This document shows, in pieces, positions 36,094 to 43,646 of a stretch of DNA of 64,000 nt. The stretch's first letter is position 1. Each line of letters opens with the position of its first letter. The notes beneath the pieces were generated by a model that ran no database searches, was not told where the DNA came from, and was given only the letters and a program-made list of their open reading frames with translations. The DNA comes from Bosea vestrisii (lineage in GTDB: Bacteria > Pseudomonadota > Alphaproteobacteria > Rhizobiales > Beijerinckiaceae): the NCBI RefSeq assembly GCF_030144325.1, contig NZ_CP126307.1:2542001-2606000 (forward strand), given 5' to 3'. A program made the translations under genes and the position numbers.

Positions 36094-36561
36094 GTGGCTA
36101 AGCTGACCATCAATGGCAAGACGATCGACGTTGCGGTCGAGGACGACACGCCGCTGCTCTGGGTGATCCGCGAGCAGATCGGGCTGACGGGCACGAAATA
36201 CGGTTGCGGCGTCGCCCAATGCGGCGCCTGCACGGTCCATATCGACGGCGTCGCCACCCGCTCCTGCACCATGCCGGTGAGCGCCATTACCGCCGAGCAG
36301 AAGATCGTCACCATCGAAGGGCTCTCGCCCGACGGCAACCATCCGATCCAGAAGGCCTGGATCGAGCACGACGTGCCGCAATGCGGCTTCTGCCAGAGCG
36401 GCATGATCATGGCCGCAGCCGCCCTGCTCCAGGCCAACCCGAAGCCGAGCGACGCCGACATTGCCGCCGAGATGACCAATATCTGCCGGTGCGGCACCTA
36501 TAACCGCGTCAAGGCCGCGATCAAGGACGTCGCCGCCGGCGGCCAGCTCGGCCGCGGTTGA
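36094..36561 (+). CDS. [2Fe-2S] subunit of a molybdenum hydroxylase (IorA-like)
   Basis: A 155-residue protein. The plant-type cluster cysteines are C38, C43, C46 and C58 (YGCGVAQCGAC). The second, helical cluster is C97, C100, C131 and C133 (CGFC, CRC). This is the small subunit of xanthine-oxidase-family enzymes such as isoquinoline 1-oxidoreductase and membrane or periplasmic aldehyde dehydrogenases. The start is GTG after GGGAGGTT. The large subunit follows 78 bases on. Confidence 0.92.
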   Translation: MAKLTINGKTIDVAVEDDTPLLWVIREQIGLTGTKYGCGVAQCGACTVHIDGVATRSCTMPVSAITAEQKIVTIEGLSPDGNHPIQKAWIEHDVPQCGFCQSGMIMAAAALLQANPKPSDADIAAEMTNICRCGTYNRVKAAIKDVAAGGQLGRG

Positions 36562-36639
36562 TCTGATTTTCCCTTAATCCTTGCGCACGGCTCGAGCGCC
36601 ACAGCCTCGCCGCAGCGCCATCCCCATCAGGAGGACGCC

Positions 36640-38832
36640 ATGAGTCTAGCCTCTGTGACCGATACGAAGCTCTCCCGCCGCAGCATCCTGAAGGGCTCGG
36701 CCGCAGCGGCCGGCGCCTTCAGCTTCGGCTTCGCCATCCCCTTCGATGAGGCGCAGGCGCAAGGCGCCGTGCCCGAGATCAACGCCTGGGTCGTGGTCCA
36801 GCCCGACGACAAGGTGGTGATCCGGATCGCCCGCTCGGAAATGGGCCAGGGCACGCTGACCGGTCTCGCCCAGCTCGTTGCCGAGGAGCTCGACTGCGAC
36901 TGGGCCAAGGTCACCACCGAATACCCCACGCCCGGCCAAAACCTCGCCCGCAACCGCGTCTGGGGCAATTTCTCGACCGGCGGCAGCCGCGGCATCCGCG
37001 AATCCCATGAATATGTCCGTAAAGGCGGCGCCGCGGCGCGCATGATGCTGGTTCAGGCGGCCGCCGATGGCTGGAAGGTTCCGGCTGCCGAATGCAGCGC
37101 CGCCAAGGGCGTGATCACCCACAAGGTCTCCAGCCGCTCGATCCGTTACGGCGAGGTCGCGGCCGCAGCGTCCAAGCTTCAGGCTCCAGCACCGGCCAAT
37201 GTGCCGCTCAAGGACCCGAAGGACTGGATCATCGCCGGCAAGCCGCTGAAGCGACTCGACACCGCCGACAAGACCACCGGCAAGAAGGTCTACGGCATGG
37301 ACTTCACGCTGCCGGGGATGCTGAACGCGGCGATCAAGGACTGCCCGGTCTTCGGCGGCAAGGTGAAGAGCTTCGACGCCGCCAAGATCAAGGACATGCC
37401 GGGCGTCAAGCACGTCCTGCCGGTCGGCGACAGCGCCGTGGCCGTCGTCGCCGACAGCTGGTGGCGGGCCAAGACCGCGCTCGACGCGCTGCCGATCACC
37501 TGGGACGAGGGCGAGCACGCCAAGGTCTCGAGCGAGAGCATCGCCGCCTGGCTGAAGGAAGGGCTCGATGCACCGCAAGCCGCCGTCGGCAACCAGAACG
37601 GCGACGTCAAAGGCGCCATCGCCAACGCCGCCCGCGTCATCGAGCAGGTCTATTCCTACCCGTTCCAGAATCATGCCTGCATGGAGGTGATGAACGCGAC
37701 CGCGCTCTACACCCCCGAGCGCTGCGAGGTCTGGACGCCGACGCAGAACGGCGAAGCCGCGCTGGCTGCCACCGCCGAGGCCTCCGGCCTGCCGCTGGCG
37801 AAATGCGAGGCCTACAAGATCGACCTGGGCGGCGGATTCGGCCGGCGCGGCGCCGTCCATGACTGGGTCCGCCAGGTCGTCGCCATCGCCAAGCAGATCC
37901 CCGGCACGCCGGTCAAGCTGATCTGGTCGCGCGAGGAGGACATGCTGCACGGGCGCTTCCACCCGGTGACGCAGTGCAAGCTCACCGGCGCACTCGACAA
38001 GGACGGCAACCTGACCGGTTTGCACCTGCGCATCTCCGGCCAGTCGATCGTCGCCGGCATCTTCCCGCAGAACATCCAGAACGGCCGCGACCCCGCCGTG
38101 TTCCAGGGCCTCAACCCGCCGGGGCCGGAGGCCTCGATCGGCTACACCGTGCCGAACCTCCTGATCGACCACGCCATGCGCAACCCGCATGTGCCGCCCG
38201 GCTTCTGGCGCGGGGTCAACCTCAACCAGAACACCATCTATCTCGAATGCTTCATGGACGAACTCGCCCATGCGGCGGGCAAGGATCCGCTCGAATTCCG
38301 CCGGGCGCTGATGAAGGACCATCCCAAGCACCTCGCCGTGCTGAATGCCGTCGCCGAGAAGGCCGGCTGGGGCACCAAGGCGCCGGAAGGGGTCTATCGC
38401 GGCATCTGCCAGACCATGGGCTTTGGCTCCTATGTCGCGGCTGTCGCCGAGGTCTCGGTCGACGCCGAGGGCAAGCTCAAGATCCACAAGATCACCGCCG
38501 CGACCGATCCCGGCCACGCCGTCAACCCGGCCCAGATCGAGCGCCAGGTCGAGGGCTCCTTCGTCTACGGGCTCTCCGCCGCGCTCTATGGCGAGTGCAC
38601 GGTCAAGGACGGGCGCATGGTCGAGGAGAATTTCGACACCTATCCGGTGGTGCGTATGGAGGACATGCCTGCGGTCGAGACGATCATCGTGCCCTCGGGC
38701 GGCTTCTGGGGCGGCGTCGGCGAGCCGACCATCGCGGTCGCGGCGCCGGCAGTGCTGAACGCGATATTCGCCGCCACCGGCAAGCGCGTGCGCAACCTGC
38801 CGCTCAAGAACACGGACCTGCGCAAGGCGTGA
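36640..38832 (+). CDS. molybdopterin-binding subunit of a xanthine-oxidase-family dehydrogenase (IorB-like)
   Basis: A 730-residue subunit. A twin-arginine signal (SRRSILKGSAAAAGAFSFGF, residues 12-31) predicts folded export to the periplasm. Mo-pterin landmarks are LGGGFGRRGAV, PPGFWRGVN and the catalytic-glutamate motif GVGEPT. Length and Tat leader match IorB-type and aldehyde-dehydrogenase large subunits, which lack an FAD subunit and give electrons to cytochrome c. The next gene, soxX, is a cytochrome c overlapping its stop as GTGA. Confidence 0.9.
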   Translation: MSLASVTDTKLSRRSILKGSAAAAGAFSFGFAIPFDEAQAQGAVPEINAWVVVQPDDKVVIRIARSEMGQGTLTGLAQLVAEELDCDWAKVTTEYPTPGQNLARNRVWGNFSTGGSRGIRESHEYVRKGGAAARMMLVQAAADGWKVPAAECSAAKGVITHKVSSRSIRYGEVAAAASKLQAPAPANVPLKDPKDWIIAGKPLKRLDTADKTTGKKVYGMDFTLPGMLNAAIKDCPVFGGKVKSFDAAKIKDMPGVKHVLPVGDSAVAVVADSWWRAKTALDALPITWDEGEHAKVSSESIAAWLKEGLDAPQAAVGNQNGDVKGAIANAARVIEQVYSYPFQNHACMEVMNATALYTPERCEVWTPTQNGEAALAATAEASGLPLAKCEAYKIDLGGGFGRRGAVHDWVRQVVAIAKQIPGTPVKLIWSREEDMLHGRFHPVTQCKLTGALDKDGNLTGLHLRISGQSIVAGIFPQNIQNGRDPAVFQGLNPPGPEASIGYTVPNLLIDHAMRNPHVPPGFWRGVNLNQNTIYLECFMDELAHAAGKDPLEFRRALMKDHPKHLAVLNAVAEKAGWGTKAPEGVYRGICQTMGFGSYVAAVAEVSVDAEGKLKIHKITAATDPGHAVNPAQIERQVEGSFVYGLSAALYGECTVKDGRMVEENFDTYPVVRMEDMPAVETIIVPSGGFWGGVGEPTIAVAAPAVLNAIFAATGKRVRNLPLKNTDLRKA

Positions 38833-39275
38833 GGCCTGCCGCGATCCGGACCGCGCTGATCACGCTGGCCCTCGCGAGCGCGCCGGCGAGCGGGCTCGAA
38901 GCCTACACCGTCGTCGGCGATGCGATTCCCGCGCCGCTCGGCGGCAAGATCGGCGATCTCAAACGCGGGCGCGCGCTCGTGCTCGACCGGATCCAGGGCA
39001 ATTGCCTGATCTGCCACCATGTGCCGGAGCCGAACGAGCCTTTCCAGGGCACGATCGGCCCGGACCTCGCCGGTGTCGGCGCTCGGCTCGATGCCGGGCA
39101 GCTGCGCCTACGCCTCGTCGATGCCGGCCTGCTCAATCCGCAGACGGTGATGCCGCCTTATTTTCGCATCGAAGGATTGCGAGACGTTGCTCCGGCCTTT
39201 CGCGATCGGCCGGCGCTGACTGCCCAGGAGATCGAGGATGTCGTCACCTATCTCGCCAGCCTGCGCACGCCCTGA
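38829..39275 (+). CDS. soxX: sulfur-oxidation c-type cytochrome SoxX
   Basis: A 148-residue monoheme cytochrome. The start is GTG overlapping the Mo-subunit stop. A signal peptide ends near residue 22. The heme site is CLICH (59-63), and the methionine ligand lies in TVMPPYF (M108). The text GDAIPAPLGGKIGDLKRGRA and IGPDLAGVGARLDAGQLRLR is closely SoxX-like. SoxX forms the SoxXA heterodimer that attaches thiosulfate to SoxYZ. The overlap also suggests it could take electrons from the Mo enzyme. Confidence 0.88.
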   Translation: MRPAAIRTALITLALASAPASGLEAYTVVGDAIPAPLGGKIGDLKRGRALVLDRIQGNCLICHHVPEPNEPFQGTIGPDLAGVGARLDAGQLRLRLVDAGLLNPQTVMPPYFRIEGLRDVAPAFRDRPALTAQEIEDVVTYLASLRTP

Positions 39276-39732
39276 ACCGGCGCTCTCGCGCCGCGACGTG
39301 ATGGTGGCCGGTGCAGCCGGCCTTGCGCTTGTCACCTTGCCCACACCCGCTCTTGCCGCCGCACCGCCAGCGCTCGCCGAGCTGATCGCGCGCATCACCG
39401 AAGGCGCAGTGCCGGAGCGCGGCCGGATCAGCTTCGACATTCCCCAGTTGGTCGAGAACGGCAATTCGGTCGATGTCGCGATCCAGGTCGAGAGCCCGAT
39501 GACCGAGGCCGACCATGTCCGCTGGATCCATGTCATCGCCGAGAAGAATCCATTTCCCGACGTGGCGCGTTTTCACCTTGGCCCGCGCAGTGGCCGGGCC
39601 GACATCCGCGCCACCTTGCGCTTGGCCACCTCGCAGAAGGTCGTGGCGATCGCGGCGCTGAGTGGCGGCGGCTACGTCATCGCCGATATCGACATCGTCG
39701 TGACGCTGAGCGCCTGCATCGACGGAGGCTAA
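39238..39732 (+). CDS. soxY: SoxY-type sulfur carrier subunit
   Basis: A 164-residue protein. The Tat motif SRRDVMVAGAAGLALVTL (residues 17-34) needs the ATG at 39238, which overlaps soxX by 38 bases. The SoxY fold text (VPERGRISFDIPQLVENGNSV, IHVIAEKNPFPDVARFHL) is clear. The C-terminal arm ends SACIDGG, with its cysteine C160 five residues from the end. The canonical SoxY arm ends GGCGG with cysteine three from the end. The carrier cysteine is kept, but the arm is altered. Confidence 0.85.
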   Translation: MSSPISPACARPEPALSRRDVMVAGAAGLALVTLPTPALAAAPPALAELIARITEGAVPERGRISFDIPQLVENGNSVDVAIQVESPMTEADHVRWIHVIAEKNPFPDVARFHLGPRSGRADIRATLRLATSQKVVAIAALSGGGYVIADIDIVVTLSACIDGG

Positions 39733-39737
39733 AGCTG

Positions 39738-40064
39738 ATGGCATCGTTCAACGCCCGCATCACCATGCCGGCCGAAGCCAAAACGGGCGAGATCGTCGAG
39801 ATCCGCGTCCTCGTCCGCCATCCGATGGATCGCGGCGGCCAGGTCGATTCTGAAGGGCGCGTCGTGCCGCGCAAGATCCTCAACCGGCTGACGGTGACCT
39901 ATGCCGGCGAGCCGGTGTTCCGCTACGACATGCACACCGGCGTCTCCGCCAACCCCTTCGTCAGCTTCACCACCCGCGCCGTCGAGACCGGTGAGTTGAC
40001 TTTCGAATGGCGCGAGGATGGCGGGGCGATCTTCACCCGCACCGCCCGTCTCGTCGTGACATGA
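39738..40064 (+). CDS. soxZ: SoxZ sulfur carrier subunit
   Basis: A 108-residue protein with the SoxZ beta-sandwich pattern (ITMPAEAKTGEIVEIRVLVR, HPMDRGGQVDSEGRVVPRKI and a terminal FEWREDGGAIFTRTARLVV). SoxZ binds SoxY to make the carrier that holds sulfur intermediates. The stop overlaps the soxA start as ATGA. Confidence 0.93.
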   Translation: MASFNARITMPAEAKTGEIVEIRVLVRHPMDRGGQVDSEGRVVPRKILNRLTVTYAGEPVFRYDMHTGVSANPFVSFTTRAVETGELTFEWREDGGAIFTRTARLVVT

Positions 40065-40821
40065 CCACCGCCGGCCGCGTCCTCACGATAGCGCTGGTCG
40101 CGCTGACGGGCGCCGCTGCGGCGCAGGAGATCAAGCCGGGCAGCGCCTTCCTCTCACCGCAGATGCAGCAACGGCAGAGGGATGACGCCCGCAATCCCAG
40201 CTCTCTCTGGGTCGAGCAGGGCGCAGAACTGTTCGGCCGCCGCGACGGTACGACGCCAACCTGCCTCTCCTGCCATGCCGATCCCAAACAGAGCCTGCGC
40301 GGTGCCGCCACCCGCTATCCGCAGGTCGACGCCGCCAGCGGCAAGCTGATCAATCTCGAGGGCCGTATCGAGCAATGCCGGGTCGACCGGCAGAAGCAGC
40401 CCCCTTCGGCTATGAGAGCCAGGACTTGCTCGGCCTCACCGCCTATGTCGCCTCGCTTTCGAAAGGCGTGCCGCTGTCGGTCTCAGCCGATGGTCCGGCG
40501 AAGCCCTTTTATGAAACCGGCAAGGCCTTCTACGAGCGCCGGCAGGGCCAGCTCAATCTCGCCTGCACGCAGTGCCATGACGGCCTGGTCGGCCAGAAGC
40601 TGCGTGGCGACACGATCAGCTATGGCATCGGCACCGGCTATCCGGCCTACCGGCTGGAATGGAACGGGCTTGGCTCGCTGCACCGGCGGCTGCGCGCCTG
40701 TTCGCTCGGCGTCAGGGCGACGCAGTTCGACTACGGCTCCGATGAGTATCTTGCGCTCGAACTCTATCTCGCCGTGCGGGCCAAGGGGCTCGCACTGGAG
40801 GCACCGGGTCTGCGGCGATAG
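40061..40821 (+). pseudogene. soxA: diheme SoxA, frameshifted in the middle
   Basis: The start overlaps soxZ. A signal peptide (residues 1-21) precedes heme motif CLSCH (68-72), then the family stretch LINLEGRIEQCRVDRQKQPP. The frame then shifts: FGYESQDLLGLTAYVASLSK continues in the -1 frame, with second heme CTQCH and the active-site RACSLGV. One C missing from the run at 40400-40404 explains it; adding it gives 253 residues, normal for SoxA. All key residues survive, so sequencing error or a very young mutation is likely. Confidence 0.87.
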
Positions 40822-40883
40822 GCCTTGGCGACAGTTGCGCGAGCCGTCACGATCCCGGCACAGTCCTGTCGGAGACGTCCTGG

Positions 40884-41819
40884 ATGCTTCGCCTGCCTGC
40901 CCTCGTCCCCTTCATGCTGATCGCCACCGCCGCCATCGCCCAGCCCGATGCCGAGCCGCCGGCCTCCGCTGCCAGCGTGACCGCGCCGCCGCCCTTCGTG
41001 CTCAAGGGCACCGAGGTCAGGACGATCCGGGCCAAGGCATTGCAGCGCGACTACGAGATCTTCGTCAGCCTGCCGGAATCCTATCAGTCGCAGCCGCGGC
41101 GGCGCTTCCCGGTGCTATTCGTCACCGATGCCGACTATGCCTTCCCGCTGGTGCGCAGCATCGCCCGCCGCGTCGGCAACCGGGCCAAAGGACTGGAGGA
41201 GTTCATTCTGGTCGGCCTGTCCTATTCGGTCGGCGACACGCCCGAATATAGCCGCCGGCGCGACTATACGCCGACACCGAACGGCGAGAAGACGCGCGAC
41301 CCATCCGGCAAACCGCCGGTCTTCGGCGAGGCGGAGGGCTATCGCCGCTTCCTCTCTGAGGAATTGATGCCCTTCGTCGCCGCGACCTATCGCACCGACA
41401 CGACCCGCAGCATCTATGCCGGCCATTCCTATGGCGGTCTGTTCGGCCTTTACGTCCTGCTGACCGAACCGAAGCTGTTCCAGCACTACATCATCGGCAG
41501 CCCATCGCTCTGGTTCGACCAGAAGGTGCTGCTCCAGCGCGAGCGCGACTATGCGCAAGCCAACAAGGAATTGAAGGCCAACGTGCTGATGGCGATCGCC
41601 TCCTATGAGACGATCGACAAGGCCTCGGGCGATCCGCGCTACAACGGCAAAACCGACATGATCGCCGATCTCCGCGAGTTCGAGCAGGCGCTGCGCTCAC
41701 GCAGTTATCCCGGCCTGAAGCTCTCGACCAAGATCATTCCCGGCGAGGATCACCTCACCGTCTTCCCGGCGATCGTGACGCGCGGCCTGCTCTGGGCGCT
41801 CCCAGCCAAGCGGGACTGA
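40884..41819 (+). CDS. exported alpha/beta-hydrolase esterase (Esterase D / siderophore esterase-like, PF00756 type)
   Basis: A 311-residue protein with a signal peptide (residues 1-19). The nucleophile elbow is GHSYGG and the C-terminal histidine is in GEDHLTVFP. The family includes IroE/BesA siderophore esterases and acyl-hydrolases. It lies 63 bases after soxA on the same strand. No siderophore genes are visible, so the substrate is unknown. Confidence 0.82.
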   Translation: MLRLPALVPFMLIATAAIAQPDAEPPASAASVTAPPPFVLKGTEVRTIRAKALQRDYEIFVSLPESYQSQPRRRFPVLFVTDADYAFPLVRSIARRVGNRAKGLEEFILVGLSYSVGDTPEYSRRRDYTPTPNGEKTRDPSGKPPVFGEAEGYRRFLSEELMPFVAATYRTDTTRSIYAGHSYGGLFGLYVLLTEPKLFQHYIIGSPSLWFDQKVLLQRERDYAQANKELKANVLMAIASYETIDKASGDPRYNGKTDMIADLREFEQALRSRSYPGLKLSTKIIPGEDHLTVFPAIVTRGLLWALPAKRD

Positions 41820-41822
41820 GCC

Positions 41823-42944
41823 TCAGTCCTTCTTGTCGTTGCCGTCCTTCGGCTTGTCTTTGTCTTTTTCTTTGTCCCGGCCTTTCGGCTTGGCGCGGTT
41901 GTGGAAACTCGCATTTCCCAGGCCGGTGCCGATCGTCAGCACCGCCCAGTGCTCGACATCCTGCATGAAAGGCAGTTCGCTCAGGCCCTGGACGACGGCA
42001 TCATTGTGCATGGTGACGACGGTCTCGTGCTCGCCGATCTCCGGCGCCATCTCTCGAATGCTCTCGACCAGGTTGAACCGGCTGCTCGACCAGTTGCCGG
42101 GCAGGTTCTGCGCGCCACGATCGATCGCACCGTCCGGCTCGATCAGGCCAGGGCAGCCGACACCGATGAAAGGCGCGACCCGCAGGCCCTCCTTTTCGGC
42201 GTGCCCGATCTGCTCGCGCAGCATCTTGCCGAGCCGCTTCACGGCCTCCTCGCGGCTCGTCTCCTCATCGGCATGACGCCAGAGCTCGGTTTCCCAGACG
42301 CGGGCCTTGCTCAGATCGGGCGCCTTGTCCTGGCGCAGCTCGACGATACCGGCACGGATGTTGGAGCCGCCGATATCGACCGCGACCAGGCTGTCATAGG
42401 CTTCGAAGATCCATTTCGGCGCGAGATGGGCACTGCCGACGAGCCCGGCCTCGTCCGAGTGATGGCGCACCGGGACCAGCTCGATCGTGAAACCTTCGGT
42501 CTGCAGGATGATGCCGGCTCGCGCGATCGCCAGTTCGCCGATCCGGCTCTGCCGGAAGCCGCCGCCGACGACGATACGCTCGACCGGGCTCCAGGCCTTC
42601 TGGCGCAGGAAACGGCGGATCACGAAAGCGAGCGACTGGGCGAAGCGCTCGACCGCCGAGAGCACCAGCGCCGCCTCACGGGCCGTTCCCTCAATAATGA
42701 GCTTGTCGAGCTCCGACTTGCTCGGTGTCTTGCCGGCCTCTGCCAGCGGATCCTCTCCCGCCTCGGCAAGATGGCCGCGCAGTTCGGCGAGATGGTCCAT
42801 GAAGGCGCCGCGGCTCGCCTTGTCGCCAAGGAAGCCGTCGCCATCGCGGATCTCGAGATTGTAGCTCGTCACGACCGCCGAGGGCAGCTCCTCCGCCCCA
42901 TGCGGTCCGTTCGCGCTCGTCTTGCTCGCCGTCGCCACTGCCAT
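41823..42944 (-). CDS. ROK-family (sugar kinase-like) protein in circularly permuted order
   Basis: A 373-residue protein starting at 42944. In ordinary ROK proteins the ATP-phosphate motif DIGGT is N-terminal and the VVIGGG strand C-terminal. Here the order is reversed. Residues 40-175 read like a ROK C-terminal half (helix, then ERIVVGGGF at 122-130). Residues 186-345 then give the N-terminal half: VAVDIGGSNIRAG, GVGCPG (261-266), HNDAV with catalytic D315, and TIGTGLG. The join lies at the active-site loop. The usual CxCGxxGC zinc motif is absent, and a Lys/Asp-rich tail follows. Confidence 0.8.
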   Translation of the reverse strand: MAVATASKTSANGPHGAEELPSAVVTSYNLEIRDGDGFLGDKASRGAFMDHLAELRGHLAEAGEDPLAEAGKTPSKSELDKLIIEGTAREAALVLSAVERFAQSLAFVIRRFLRQKAWSPVERIVVGGGFRQSRIGELAIARAGIILQTEGFTIELVPVRHHSDEAGLVGSAHLAPKWIFEAYDSLVAVDIGGSNIRAGIVELRQDKAPDLSKARVWETELWRHADEETSREEAVKRLGKMLREQIGHAEKEGLRVAPFIGVGCPGLIEPDGAIDRGAQNLPGNWSSSRFNLVESIREMAPEIGEHETVVTMHNDAVVQGLSELPFMQDVEHWAVLTIGTGLGNASFHNRAKPKGRDKEKDKDKPKDGNDKKD

Positions 42945-43127
42945 CGCACCACCCCGCCTTGAAAGCACCCGTGGAGAACGAGCAAGGCCCCCTGGCGGTT
43001 CCTGCGCCGCACCGCCGCATGGCCCGCTTGCGCTACGGGCAGGCAAATTCAACCTGCTGGCGATTGACCGCGCCTAGCCGTTTCGCCTCCATAGCTCCAA
43101 GGTCGGTTCGCGGCCGGGGGGACAGAT

Positions 43128-43607
43128 ATGCTGGAAGTGATCAGCCGCTCGCTCGTGATCGGCATCGGCGCAACTGCGCTGCTCGACCTCTGGGCGCTGT
43201 TCCTCAATCGCGCCCTCGGCATGCCGCTGGCGAACTGGGCTGCGGTCGGGCGCTGGTTCGCCTATCTGCCGCGCGGCCGCTTCGCGCACGATACCATCGC
43301 CGAGACACCGCCGGTGCAGGGCTAGCTCGCCATCGGCTGGATCATGCACTACCTCATCGGTGTCCTCTTCGCTGCGATCGTGCTGCTGCTCTGGGGCCTG
43401 GACTGGGCTCGCTACCCGACGCTGCTTCCGGCCCTGATCGTCGGTGTCGTCACCGTCGGCTGCGGCTGGTTCATCCTGCAGCCCGGAATGGGCTTCGGCC
43501 TCGCCGCCAGCAAGCGGCCCAATGCCAGCCAGGTCAGGCTGATCGGCCTGATCAACCACATCGTTTTCGGCTTCGGGCTCTGGCTCACGGCGTTCCTGAC
43601 CCGCTGA
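43128..43607 (+). pseudogene. DUF2938 membrane protein interrupted by an in-frame TAG
   Basis: The frame MLEVISRSLVIGIGATALLD to HDTIAETPPVQG stops at TAG 43323-43325. It resumes without frame change as LAIGWIMHYLIGVLFAAIVL through LWLTAFLTR. Together this is 159 residues with four membrane segments, the normal DUF2938 length. A single G-to-T change (GAG to TAG) would account for it. Both halves keep good codon usage. Either a recent nonsense mutation, a base error, or readthrough is possible. Confidence 0.8.
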
Positions 43608-43646
43608 ACCCCAATGATGAAAATTTCATACGCAAGGATCTGACCG

